From the NCBI GenBank assembly GCA_000149265.1, contig CH003153.1:149905-213904 (forward strand): 64,000 nt of DNA, in the 5' to 3' direction. Numbering within the stretch: position 1 is the stretch's first letter; each line of letters begins with the position of its first letter. Source of the stretch: Ciona savignyi (Eukaryota > Chordata > Ascidiacea > Phlebobranchia > Cionidae). Shown here in pieces: positions 46,076-57,197 of the stretch. A program made the position numbers and the translations under genes. The notes beneath the pieces were generated by a model. The model made no database searches, had not been told where the DNA came from, and saw only the letters and a list, made by a program, of their open reading frames with translations.

Positions 46076-47821
46076 GACGAACTGATGATTGAATTTATCG
46101 TTTGACGATTACACACAATCTTGAATATTTCACACGGTGATCCTGCAAATACTAGGAACATGGTTAAGCGAACTAATACAGGGCTATACAATCATGTGGA
46201 CTATCAATCAAATAAAGAAACAAAATAACGAGTGACGTGTCATATAGGTTTTAAGACTCGAATTGGATAACGAAAATAAACTCGCTCGGGAGTATTTCCA
46301 ACAATAGACAAAGGCAATTAAACATATGTCGTATAACGTCATTAAACTGTGCGGTGTACTTTGTAAAATCCTGTTTTACACCCGAAATATATTCGGAACA
46401 TCCGACACATTGACTAAGAGTCGATTAGACAATTAGACATCACATATTACATGCGGCGCGATTAACATAGCTATACAAATGAATGCTGGTATGGTTCAAT
46501 AAGCTGTTTGATGTTTGATAGACGTCGTATGGCGTATATTCTCACCTATTTTCACAGGCTGAGCGCATCGTTTGCGCAAAAGAACAATTAGACGAAACGA
46601 GTGATGCCTCGTAGGCTACATCACTAAAAAGGCCTCAAGGGCGGGCAGTCGAGAAAACAATATTCATCTAACACTCATGCGGGTATTACACTGAATGACT
46701 GCGCGTTGCGTGGCTTGATTAACTTAGGTTCATGATGTGAGAGGGAGTGCGTGAAGACTGTGATAAACTTCGATTGTACGCGGGTGGTAGATGAAATCGC
46801 TGGAAGTCTTCGTGTTTGTATATGCATGTCTGTAAAATGAAACACCGATTATGCATTTTTGCAATAGCCTAGTACTATCGAACCAATCCAGAACCGCAAA
46901 TATTTGCAATTCGTCAAAGATTAAAAAAAATAAAAAAAAATATATTAACAAAAGTTTCAAAAGAATATCTATATAAAACAAAAAATAAATAACTATACAA
47001 TCCTGTGAATTGTTCGTAAAGGTAATGGCGTCATTTCCTTGTTTGTCGACGGAATTCTTCGAAGATGCCTTAAACTTGGGTCGAATAGAGAGCATTGTCT
47101 TGTTGAATGGTCGCCAACATCGTCCAGCGACATCGGGGCGTTTTGTACTTGCTTCTTAAAACTGATTGGTTTGCGGGCGCTTCTAAAATCTGAGATGAAT
47201 TGAGACTTGACCAACTCGTCGTTGCAAATGAAATTGAAACTTCGAATTAAAGTTCACGTCGAAAATTGTCCGTTTCGAGAAGGTTGTGGTGTCCATTTTC
47301 ACAGGGGTCTCAATGTGGAGCTCGCTATTGTATTAGAAGTTTATTGGTCGTCGTAGCGGGTTGGGTTGAGGTACAACCTGACGTTCAAGCAAGCCACGCT
47401 GTTATTAAGGTTGACCTTAACCTCACTGGACGCTTGACACAACACCTTAACGTTAAAGTTAATGTCTCAGCATAAGGTTTATTCTCCATATAAAACACAC
47501 ACGTCATTTACTCATGGTTTCAGTTTGGTTCAAAAACTCCCTAAAGGCATTTATAACGTCCCTAAACAATTACGATGAGAAAACTTCATATAGTGGTAAA
47601 CACGTCACACAAGAACACCGGATTTTACAGTAAAATACACGTCATACGCTGACTTTTGACGATGTTGTCTTTTCCATCGTCGAACAGGCACTATACATAT
47701 TTTAATATGAACTTGCGGATGCAACAAAAATCATAAATTGCGTTAAAACCGAAATACGTAACAATGGGTGTTTGTATTGCAATCGCCTTTATTTTAATAT
47801 CGCAGAAAACCGTATCCAAAA
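46076..47821. other. NLR intron, no supported gene
   Basis: A - frame 46993-47214 (begins MVKSQFISDFRSARKPISF) has coding-like composition but no recognised family or splice context. The block GAGCTCGCTATTGTATTAGA and TTTATTGGTCGTCGTAG near 47318-47355 repeats the flank of the 20-bp minisatellite (45674-45710), so a second, empty copy of that flank is present here. Confidence 0.4.
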
Positions 47822-47940
47822 CCGTTCGGTATCTCCCCAACCGTACCGTATCAATCTCAACCACAGTTCGGTATCTCCCCAACCGTACCGTAACAATCTC
47901 AACCACAGTTCCATATCTCCCCAACCGTATCCCTATCAAC
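47822..47940. repeat. 42-bp tandem repeat, about 2.7 units
   Basis: GGTATCTCCCCAACCGTACC followed by GTATCAATCTCAACCACAGTTC, the last unit diverged. Confidence 0.9.
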
Positions 47941-49029
47941 CCTGGCCGCCAATTACAACTAGAGGACATAAAACGGACTAGACGACATGCCTGTTTAATT
48001 TAACGATACGGGTCACTTATAAATTATAGCAGAAGTAACACAGGTTTTAATAAATAAATTGTTGTAAAAAGATTGCAATAGTGTATTATATTATAATGAA
48101 TAGTTCTTATATTATTGCTGGCTTTTGGGGGGTAAAGTCGGATGTGTTAATTATAGTATTTTATCTAATTTTCCTTTTATTTTAATTTGTAAATTGTCCT
48201 AATTATAATATTCTAATAATTTCGGTAACAAAATGTCACTGCATCCGGCTAAACGTTCGTACCCGCCTCAATTCGGCTGACTCTAAATACCCAGTGGGAG
48301 CAGTGTGTAGTCAGTGTGGGCGGTGTGGGCAATGTGTGCGGTGTGGGCGGTGTGGGCACACTTGAAACCCTAACTCGCAGTGTGTCTGTTTGGTTGTGGA
48401 TTGGATATTTTATAGTAATGCGTAATAAAGGAAAAGAGCAAAAAATGATTTCTAAACACGCAAAATAGATGTTGTTTGCACGTGGGTTAGGATACAGCAT
48501 ACCTATTGTTATCTTGGTCTTTCATGCAACCGTATTGTTCTTATCACAAATTATTGCGACATGACATATTCAGATTCTCCACCTAATAATTTTAAACTTA
48601 AATCTGTAGCTATTTCATTCGTATAATAATAGTGTATTTATGGTTGCTTATTCATATCCTATGTTGGGGGATTTTATTGGGTAAACTGTTTTAAATTAAG
48701 GTGTACTTATAGCTAAGGCTTGAGCAGCGAAATGCACCTGCTTGTAACACCTGTACTTACAGGGTAACTTTTTTGCTAAAGATTAGCATCAATAAAAAAG
48801 TCATTTCAAAATAGCAATGCCATCGGCTAACCATGTAACAATAGATTTCTTAGAAATTGCTGCTTAGTATAATTCACCACAAATCCCCATCAAGAATTAT
48901 AGTTTCTTAGCAAAATCGATTTTTCCGACAAGAGCACTTGCTCACCAAAACCATATGAATCACACTGATGTACAATGAACAGCATAGTGGACATCTTTAA
49001 TAAAAGTACCTGTGGGAATCCAACACGTT
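47941..49029. other. NLR intron with a GT-rich tract
   Basis: 48297-48360 is an irregular GTGTGGGCG tandem tract. Nothing else supported. Confidence 0.45.
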
Positions 49030-49460
49030 TATAATTTTTTATTATATATTTTAACAACTAGGTCACGCCATGCCATGTGTCCATATTTTGTGCATGGGAA
49101 GTCGCGATTAATTTCCTGTTTTCGACATTTGAGTCGATGAAATATTTCCCGCGATTTCTGTTTAACAGCGTCCATGCCTCGTGTATACAAACATGTGTTT
49201 CCTGTTATGTGTCTTATATAAACTGTATAAGATTTCGTAATATTAGATAGCACTTTGGTTAGTCCTCCCTTAGACTAGCTGCTCTCTCATATCTTTACCT
49301 ATATACCTACTTAAGCTATTCCCTGTGTACAGCGCTCTTCCTTGCTGCACCTTGCGTAAATACCCAATAAAATACCTAACCTCTGTTTACCCCTTCTTTT
49401 ACTCTGGTAACCACCCATCAAAAGCAGAGCGCTGCTACATACCTATACAACAAGTCAACT
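49030..49460 (-). repeat. NLR-locus dispersed repeat, copy 2 (inverted)
   Basis: Reverse complement carries the same blocks in the same order as 38930 and 55075, including GTAGCAGCGCTCT and GGGTAAACAGAGGTTAGG. Ends 30 bp before the first LRR exon. Confidence 0.8.
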
Positions 49461-49491
49461 AATATGTGAGAAGTTAAAATTTTTATTCTAG

Positions 49492-49650
49492 ATTAAGAAG
49501 TTAGAGTTGAATGGAACAGAGCTGGGAAATGTAGCTGAATACCTGGTTTCTCATATTCAACATATTGATGAACTTCGATTAGAGAATTGCAAACAACTGA
49601 ACGATTGTATGCGGGATTTGTGCACAGCTATCAATAATCAACCGAACAAG
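49492..49650 (+). CDS. LRR-type exon a1 of the NLR gene
   Basis: 159 bp, phase 0 at both ends, acceptor TTTTATTCTAG, donor AAG|GTAAAT. Product: KKLELNGTELGNVAEYLVSH then IQHIDELRLENCKQLN, an RNase-inhibitor-style leucine-rich repeat. Nearly identical to 58566-58724. Confidence 0.82.
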
Positions 49651-50075
49651 GTAAATATTGGGAACCATATTTCAAGTAGCTTTACATCAATCACTGATTT
49701 ATTATAGATGTGTATATTTACACAACTATACTGCAGTGCTTTTAAAAATAATAATGATAAATACATGGTTGACAGTCATGATTTTATATTTTTACATTGT
49801 TGTAAAAACACCCTCGGTTGTTTAATATTATGCGCCACATAAATTATATGTGTTTATCGCGATGAAGTAGCTGTTCAAGTGATGAGCATGTTATTTCTTG
49901 CATTAATATTATGACGTTTTGCTCCATTTTTTGATAATTCATATATACTGACTACAAAACCATTTTTGTGATCTTGTCAAACTGCAAGTACCATGTCATA
50001 TCGGGTATATTGTTCCATATAACCAACCTATGATAACTTACATTAATATGAATCACCTCCTTATCCTTGTTGCAG

Positions 50076-50228
50076 ATTGTCTTAAGTATTCAATCTAAAT
50101 TCGATGAGAACGCTGCAAGTTGTTTGGCTGAGTGTTTGCATAAAGTTAGCCGTCCACGAATTGATGAGCGGAGGATTTCCATAAAAAGTCGCATCATCTT
50201 ATGTGAAGCTGTTCAACAACTTTCCTCG
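50076..50228 (+). CDS. LRR-type exon b1 of the NLR gene
   Basis: 153 bp, phase 0 at both ends, acceptor TTGTTGCAG, donor TCG|GTAAGT. Product runs IVLSIQSKFDENAASCLAEC then ISIKSRIILCEAVQQLSS. Similar in pattern to exon b2 at 60061 (AAxCLAxC, QQL). Confidence 0.8.
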
Positions 50229-50384
50229 GTAAGTCTTCCTTGTACATTTCGATCGTTCAGAACGGAAACGATATTCATAGCGATAGGCATATATGGATTT
50301 GTAACAAGTAGTGATGGGATGAAATGCAAATTATTCATTCCGGTCGGATGTGCCATCACTATTATTATTGGTCCCATTTGAAAA
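50229..50384. other. NLR intron, short spacer
   Basis: Nothing recognised. Confidence 0.4.
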
Positions 50385-52250
50385 AATGAGACACATATTG
50401 TTTTTGTCCGTTTTTTTTTTTTTTTTTTCGTCAAACGCTTGACAGGCATGGTTTGTGGCTCCAACATCTACCAGAAAGAATAATGAAATCGCAATGAAAC
50501 TTAGTCATTGGTTAGAACACATGGTCTAGATGAGCAGAAACCAACATTTTTTGTAATTCTATACCTAGAGGAATTCCCCTGGGGGGGTGAAAAACCAAAA
50601 CGGTATTTTTTCAAAAAATTTAGCGTTTTTGGGCATAGCGCATGAACGGCTGCTTCAATATTGATTAGATTTGGTAAAATATTAGCGTGTTAGCCACTGC
50701 GTTACCAATTAAAAGAAACAAAATATTTACCAAGGGAAATACCCTAAAAATGAAGATATGTTTCTAAATCAAGATTGTGACAGGCATGGATTATGGCTCT
50801 GACATCTAACAGAAGGGATAATGGAATCCCAATGAAACTTTGTCATTTGTTAGATCACATGGTCTAGATGAGCAGAAACCAAAATTTTGTGGTAATATAT
50901 CCTAGGGGAATTCCCCTGGGAGGTAAAAAACCTAAACGGTATTTTTTTCAAAAAATTTAGCTTTCTTGGGGCATAGCGCATGAACGGCTGCTCTAATTTT
51001 GATCAGATTTGGTAAAATAGTAGCCCGTTGGCCACTGCGTTACCAATTAGAAGAATCAAAATATTTACCTAGGGAAATACCCTAAAAATGAAGATAAGTT
51101 TCTAAATCAAGATTGTGACAGACATGGATTGTGGCTCCGGTATCTAACAGAAGGGATAATGGAAACCCAATAAAACTTCGTCATTTGTTAGACCACATGG
51201 TCTAGATATGCAGAAATCAAAATTGTGGGTGATAAATTTAGGGAAATTCTCCTTAAACCTTAAAAACCAAAACGGGATTTTTTCTAAAAAAATAGATTTT
51301 TACGGCATAGCGCTTGAACAGATTCTTCAATTTTAATCAGATTTAGTGGACTTGAAGTTCATTAGTCACTGATTTAACACTTGAAAAAAAGATTACGTAA
51401 TGAAATACCCTAAAAAATAAGATTTTCTCCTTAAATCATGATAGCAACATGCATGGCGTGGCGCCCCGACATCTACCAAAAAGAGTAATGGAATCGAAAT
51501 AAAAATTTGACACTTGTAAAATAAGATGGTTTAGATATGCAAAAACTATAATTTTGGGTATTGAATCCAGGGGAATTCCCATGAGACGTTAAACCTAAAC
51601 GTTTTTTTGTAATAAATTATCTGTTTTGGGCATAGCGCTTGAACGGCTGCTCTAATTTTGATAAGATTTGGTGAAATGTTAGAACATTGAACACTCTGAG
51701 GTAATTTATTAAAAGAAAGAAAACATTTACTTAGGGTAATTCCATTAAAAACGAAAATATGTTCTTGAATTATGATTGTGACAGGCATGCCATATCGCTA
51801 CATATCTAACAAGGAGAGACTGACATATCCAACAAGGAGACAAATCAGAATAAAACTTTAAGAATTGTTACATAACATGACCCACATATGTAAAACAGAA
51901 ACTTATCTACTAAACCCAGGAGAATTCCCTGAAATTATGAAATCGGGCTATTTTGGAAATTTAGCTTTATTTTACCACCACGCTTGAAAACAAGCTTTAA
52001 TTTAAAACATTTGTGGTGAAATGTTCGTAAATTTAAGACGTTTAATTCTTTTCTAAACTACACATGGAAAAGAAGTTTGGTCTGATAACTATGGGACCCA
52101 AGCGTTTATGCTTGCAGAAACAAAGTACCTACTCAGTGTATAAAATACAAATTGTGGTTAGGGACCCTGTAGCGTGAATATATGGCATACGACATGTGTT
52201 TTACAAATAGTGGTGGTTAAACACGTGGTTGACACTCTCTAGTTATTATT
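50385..52250 (+). repeat. Long copy of the 338-bp-unit Helitron-like repeat
   Basis: Inner units start with TGACAGGCATG-type words at about 50440, 50778, 51116, 51443 and 51779, a period of 327-338 bp, each with CATAGCGCATGAACGGCTGC and a GGGAAATACCCTAAAAATGA block. The 3' end TTGACACTCTCTAG|TT is preceded by a GTGTTT...AAACAC hairpin. The CTAG-T end fits Helitron 3' termini, but I cannot show the 5' TC end. Confidence 0.85.
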
Positions 52251-53079
52251 TTATTTGTGGGATGATATTTATAATTCATTAACGGGAAAACACAATTTGC
52301 ATTACACAAAGTTTCAAATTACCTCATCCCCACTGTCAGGTTAGCAGGGATATTGCAATGTGGGTTATGTGATTGATAAATTTCATCAACAAAATTGATT
52401 ACATTTTGGTGTGATATATATATTTCTGTAAGTAGAAACGGTTTGGTCTCCGGTATTCAAAATCACACATAAAGCCTATCCTATACACATGGTGTTAGGG
52501 ATTTCCTTATCCAAATCAGTTTGATTTATAGCAATATTCCAAAATCAATAATTTATTTAAAATGCCAAAACAATTCTTACAATAATGTTAAAGAATTACA
52601 TGTGTGTTTTTATAATATTTTACATATAGTCACTGATAAGTAAAAATAAATCGTTCTACTATGAGTACTTATTATGAATTGTTGAAATCGAAAAATAATT
52701 CTAATCATTGTGATTTCGATCGGAATTTGAATCTTAATTCATGATGGAGATTGTGACATGGTGTGGAAGCACAGTATATTGCTGTAGGTTAACACAGCAT
52801 TTGGTTATGATCACGCTGGATATTGAATGATGATCTCGAGTCTCCGATTGAACTAACCAGTTGGATCATGTAGACACACATATGAACAACTGGTGACTAA
52901 ATTATAATGAAGCTTCTTGTTTTGTGTGTCGGATGATTCAAAATAAAAACATTGTTTAAACAAGTAAACTAGGTTATTTTAAATTAATTTTATGTTTCCA
53001 TTTGCTTTTACTTCCTTAATAATTTGGTTTGAGTGACCTAATCCATTTTCAAAATATCTGCCAACCAAACCAACTAACG
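52251..53079. other. NLR intron, no supported exon
   Basis: AT-rich with no repeat or exon identified. Confidence 0.4.
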
Positions 53080-53260
53080 GTCGTTGGTTGTGTCCATGCG
53101 CGAGGCATTCAGCAGACAATGCGGGCACTCAGTAGATTATTGGTTTCCACGAAAATTGAAGGAACAGCTCACTTATTTACAACACACCAAAAAAGCTCCA
53201 TAAGTGGCTATTCAATTAAAGTTCTCAATATTGTCCAATCCAGCTTCTAAATCAAATTAC
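53080..53260 (+). repeat. Degenerate SINE body
   Basis: TTGGTTGTGTCCATGCGCGA, TAGATTATTGGTTTCCACGA and TTGAAGGAAC blocks follow the SINE order at 11895, strongly mutated. A related copy is at 53520-53705. Confidence 0.6.
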
Positions 53261-53280
53261 AATGAATTTTTTTTATCGAG

Positions 53281-53372
53281 CTAAGTTTCGAACCCGGTCC
53301 ATCACTTGGACCGTTTTTGTATATAGATGATATGTGTATCGGTCACATTAACAATTTGGCCACACAACCGTA
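53281..53372 (-). repeat. tRNA-Ser-like SINE
   Basis: On the - strand GGTTGTGTGGCCAAATTG heads the unit and GGGTTCGAAACT ends it, as at 26928. Confidence 0.6.
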
Positions 53373-53414
53373 CAACGGTCGTTGGTTGTTTTTTCTTTGT
53401 TACATGTTTTTACC

Positions 53415-53520
53415 AGGTTAAGTTTCGAAACCATAATGAGTTCGTTGCTAATACCGCTTTTTTATATAAAAATCGGTATATGTATCGGCCGCGTTAACCA
53501 TTCGACCACACGACTGTACG
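53415..53520 (-). repeat. tRNA-Ser-like SINE
   Basis: On the - strand GTCGTGTGGTCGAATGGTTA, then GACCGATACATATACCG-like middle and GGTTTCGAAACTTAACC. The best-preserved A box of the family. Confidence 0.6.
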
Positions 53521-53705
53521 GTCGTTGATTGTTTACTTGAGCCCGGCACATAGTAGACAATATCTCCAACTAGTAGATTATTGGTGTCTACCACAATTAA
53601 AGGAACATCTCACTCATATACACCACAATAACTCTGTTAAGTGGCTATTCAATTATAGTTCTCAATATTATCCAATCCAGCTCCCAGGATCAAAGTACAA
53701 TGAAT
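53521..53705 (+). repeat. Degenerate SINE body, second copy
   Basis: TAGATTATTGGTGTCTACCA and ATTAAAGGAACATCTCACTC parallel 53080-53260, giving an alternating SINE / tRNA-Ser SINE pattern. Confidence 0.55.
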
Positions 53706-54143
53706 ATCGACGGTTACAATACTGAAACCAATGATGATTTCAACACAATTAAATAATTCCCTTCTGATAATATTTGTCGTGTCTAATGCATATATCACCT
53801 ATCTTGCAAGGTTGTAACCAAATTGGATATTCCCTTTCAATGTAAGACATAATCAACCAGTATTGCACAAATGTACAATTCGTACGGTTAGGACCAGTTT
53901 TCAGGTGGAATTCCAGACCTAATTCTACCAAGTGAAATAACATGTAGTCTAATATATTTGTTTATTTATTGAAGGAATAAAAAATATAAACTGGTTGCTA
54001 TAATACCTTCACTATGTGAAATGCAATTACAATCTGTGATAAAATAATGCTGTATTATATGGGGCCGAAGTTTAATAGTAAATTAGAGTCACTATCGGTA
54101 TATATTCTATCTTGTTTATAACTTGTATATTACATTTCCTCAG
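53706..54143. other. NLR intron spacer
   Basis: No feature recognised. Confidence 0.4.
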
Positions 54144-54239
54144 TTGGTTGCAGAAGGTGGCTGGGCAACATCATGGGAAGTGGATGCAAGTTATCATCCT
54201 GAAGAAGTGAAGCAAATCCTACAACTGCAACCCGGGAAG
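54144..54239 (+). CDS. Possible extra exon of the NLR gene
   Basis: 96 bp, phase 0 at both ends, acceptor ACATTTCCTCAG, donor AAG|GTTCGG (the same unusual donor is used twice by EXOC5 in this window). Product LVAEGGWATSWEVDASYHPE plus EVKQILQLQPGK. Not an LRR and not recognised. Coding-like composition and compatible phase are the only support. Confidence 0.4.
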
Positions 54240-54895
54240 GTTCGGATAAAATGTGGTTTTGGAATGAATTTTATGTCGATTTTTATTGTGTTCAACAAGT
54301 GGTGTATTGTGATGGGATGATGTCTTTATTTGGGTTTGTAATGGAATGTTTCTTTGTTAATTGTGGTATTTAGTAAGGTTTATAACATACACTCACAAGC
54401 AAGCAGGCTGGATGCTCGAAATCCTCGGTTTAAAGTATCTATTGCAGCCATTTCTGCCTCGTGTAAGATAAAACTATTTGTGCTAGTTGGTGTAATGTAC
54501 GCAGTCCTCTAAAATATCGAAAGTTTACCAGGCGAAACAACACGGAATTCAAATTTTTGATATTGGTTAAACGCGAGAGTTTCTAACCAGTTTTAACTAT
54601 AATAAGCAATGTTAGGGAAAACGTGTACGTAAGGATTGTTTGGCCCTGGTTCAACAAGGTCGAAAAGAGTAGACGCGTGTATTTTTTAAGACTTGTCCGA
54701 AAGCGCTGATAAACCATTATTTTTTCAATACATATCGTAAAGTTCCGCTATTAGTTAAAGACAGAAAGTAATACTTAGAAAATTAAAGTTTCTAAGTCTA
54801 GTTGTAATAGTAAGCGTCAGGACTGTAAAAATCGCTTAACCGAGAAGACCTATCCGTCCGGATTAAACCATAGGTCTGGTTTATTACAACTAACT
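54240..54895. other. NLR intron spacer
   Basis: No feature recognised. Confidence 0.4.
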
Positions 54896-55074
54896 AAAGA
54901 GTATGGAACGCCACCGACGCAATGCAATTCGATTTTAATGATACAATTTTAAAGTCGCAAAATGTTTACAACGACTAGTCAATTACTTAACTTAAGATTT
55001 TGTAAACAATAACCTGCCAGAGACAAATAAATTCTAAATCGCAAAAATGCTTACGAAATTGAGTTTATACCTTT

Positions 55075-55500
55075 TATTTGTGGCAGCGCTCTTATTATAG
55101 ACAGGTGATAACCAGGGTAAGACAAGGGGTGAACAGAGGTTAGGCATTTATGGGATATTTAAGCAAGGTGAAGCCAGTAAGAGCACTGTACACAAGGGCA
55201 TATCTTAAGTAAGTGAGGTAAAAGTTTGAGAAAGGGGCAAACCCAAGCGAGGCTCTACCAAAATGCTCTCTGATATTATGGAAATTATACACAGTTTATA
55301 TAAGACTCAAAACAGGAAACATATGTTTGTACACGATGCTTGGAAGGCGTTAAACAGAACGCGGGAAACAATTCACCGACTGAGCTGTCAAAACAGGAAA
55401 TTAATCGTGACTTCCCATGCACAAAATATGGACTCAGCTTGGCATAACGACCTAATTGTTGATTGCATAACGACCTAATTGGGATTCCCACACATTTGCA
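55075..55500 (+). repeat. NLR-locus dispersed repeat, copy 3
   Basis: GGCAGCGCTCT head, GGTGAACAGAGGTTAGGC, ACACAGTTTATATAAGAC and CCCATGCACAAAATATGG blocks; same order as 38930. Nested in the long-TIR element. Confidence 0.8.
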
Positions 55501-56106
55501 CCAACTTCGCAACACCACAGTAAAATGATCGACGCACCAGTATTTCCTCGGGTTTGACTTAAGGGTTTCAACGAAGGAATGAAAACAACATTGAATTGGC
55601 TTTAATGATTTTAATAAAAATTACAATAATAAAAAAATATTGAAGTCTTAAATTTGTTTTAAATTTGTAATATGACAATAATCCCTCATACGTGAATAAT
55701 CATAAAATAGGCTTCTCCAATAAATAGGCTTCTATCTTTTTTAAACCTTAGCCCAAAGATTTCCTTCAATGTTACGAATTATTTATAATCGCCTTCGCAC
55801 TACAATGGGAACGGTAGCGCCTATCCTTATGCATACATTTACATTTTTTTTTTCTCATTTCGTTTCTAAGAAACGAGAAATTTTCGTTTCTTGGCTAAAA
55901 TTTTCGTTTCTAGAAACAAAAAAGTGTGTTTCTTAAATGAATTTAGGGTTATCATTTTCCCAAATTCTATGATTATATGATTAGTTAAGCTGACGCAAAA
56001 TTACAACAATTTCGAGTGAAAGAGATTGCGTGTGCATGTAATAAATGTAGTTGGACCTTTTATACTAAGATAATGTATTATATAAATAAAAATATAGGTA
56101 TAACTA

Positions 56107-56675
56107 TTTTCGCTTTGGGTTTAAATGAAACAGCTTGAATATACCTAGATGACGGATTGATGTATCAAGTACATGAAAATCGGGAGATGGGTTGATAACA
56201 CACTTGTAAATTTGTTCCCATAAAATAAACCTTATATCTTGTTTGGTTTTCAAACGCGCGCCATTCACGCACCCACACTATACGCCAAATTACCAATATG
56301 TTCGCTTTGGGTTGAAATAAAACAGCTTGGATATACCTAAATCGACGATTTTTTATAGTAAGTACATAAAAATTGGTAGATGGGTATATAACATATTTGT
56401 AAATTTGCTTCCAAAAAATAAACCTTATATCTTGTTTGGTTTTCAAAATCGCGCCATTCACGCACCCACACTACATCAAATTATCAAAATGTTCGCTTTT
56501 GGTTGAAATGAAACAGCTTGGATTTACCTAAATCAACGATTTGTTATAGTAACTAAATGAAAATTGGTAGATGGGTAGATAACACACTTGTAAATTTGTT
56601 CTTATGTCTTGTTTGGTTTTCAAACGCGCGCCATGATCGCACCCACACTACGTCAAATTATCAAAATGTACACTA
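56107..56675. repeat. 190-bp tandem repeat, 3 units
   Basis: Units start at TTCGCTTTGGGTT-type words near 56110, 56301 and 56491, and contain CTTGTTTGGTTTTCAAA and CGCACCCACACTA. The third unit lacks about 20 bp. Confidence 0.9.
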
Positions 56676-57197
56676 TATCGGTCCTATTTAATTTTCATAA
56701 TACTACAATATATGAAAACATTAATTCCTTGATCAGATTAACATGCAATTCTCAATACAGGCATGAATATTAACTATTTTAGGACATCACAATCATTAAA
56801 AGTGGACCTATTAGATTTAATATTATATGTTAGGAAATAATATGGCAGGATCACGGAAAAAGAAAAAATGACAATCGTTTTCTCGTTTCGTTTCTAATAA
56901 AAGATTGTTGTGTCTAATTTAAGAATTTTGTTTCTAGAAAAAGAAAAATATATTAGAAAGAATTTGTGTTTCTACACCTGTGTTTCTGTTACAAGATGAT
57001 ACCGGAGAGCACAAATTACAATAGTTTTAAAATATCGTATCTAGAAACCAAAAATATATTTTCCTAAAATCGACATTGTATCATTTGACTAGTAGTTGTA
57101 AACATTTTGCGTCGTTAACATTGTATCATTAAAATCGAATTGCATCATTAAAATCGACGTTGTATCAGTTTTGCGTTGATGGCGTTCCATAAAAGAG

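Larger units (their letters stand above)
54902..57191. mobile_element. 2.3-kb long-TIR element with 6-bp target duplication
   Basis: Ends TATGGAACGCCA and TGGCGTTCCATA are flanked by identical AAAGAG hexamers (54896-54901 and 57192-57197). Inverted terminal homology continues about 90 bp (left 54902-54985, right about 57080-57191), the right arm having an extra ~28 bp internal duplication. The interior holds dispersed repeat copy 3, a 3 x 190-bp tandem repeat and clusters of TTCTAGAA. No transposase. Class unknown; 6-bp duplications with long TIRs are a trait of Polintons, but nothing else supports that. Confidence 0.78.

Noticed and set aside
45657-46191. Six overlapping frames of 115-170 codons
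   Set aside because: Products of the 20-bp minisatellite on both strands.
46730-47095. 121-codon - strand frame with a hydrophobic stretch
   Set aside because: The hydrophobic part is translation of a T/A-rich homopolymer tract; no other support.
55263-55478. 71-codon frame starting MLSDIMEIIHSLYKT
   Set aside because: The dispersed-repeat copies at 39 kb and 49 kb encode different frames, so coding is not conserved.
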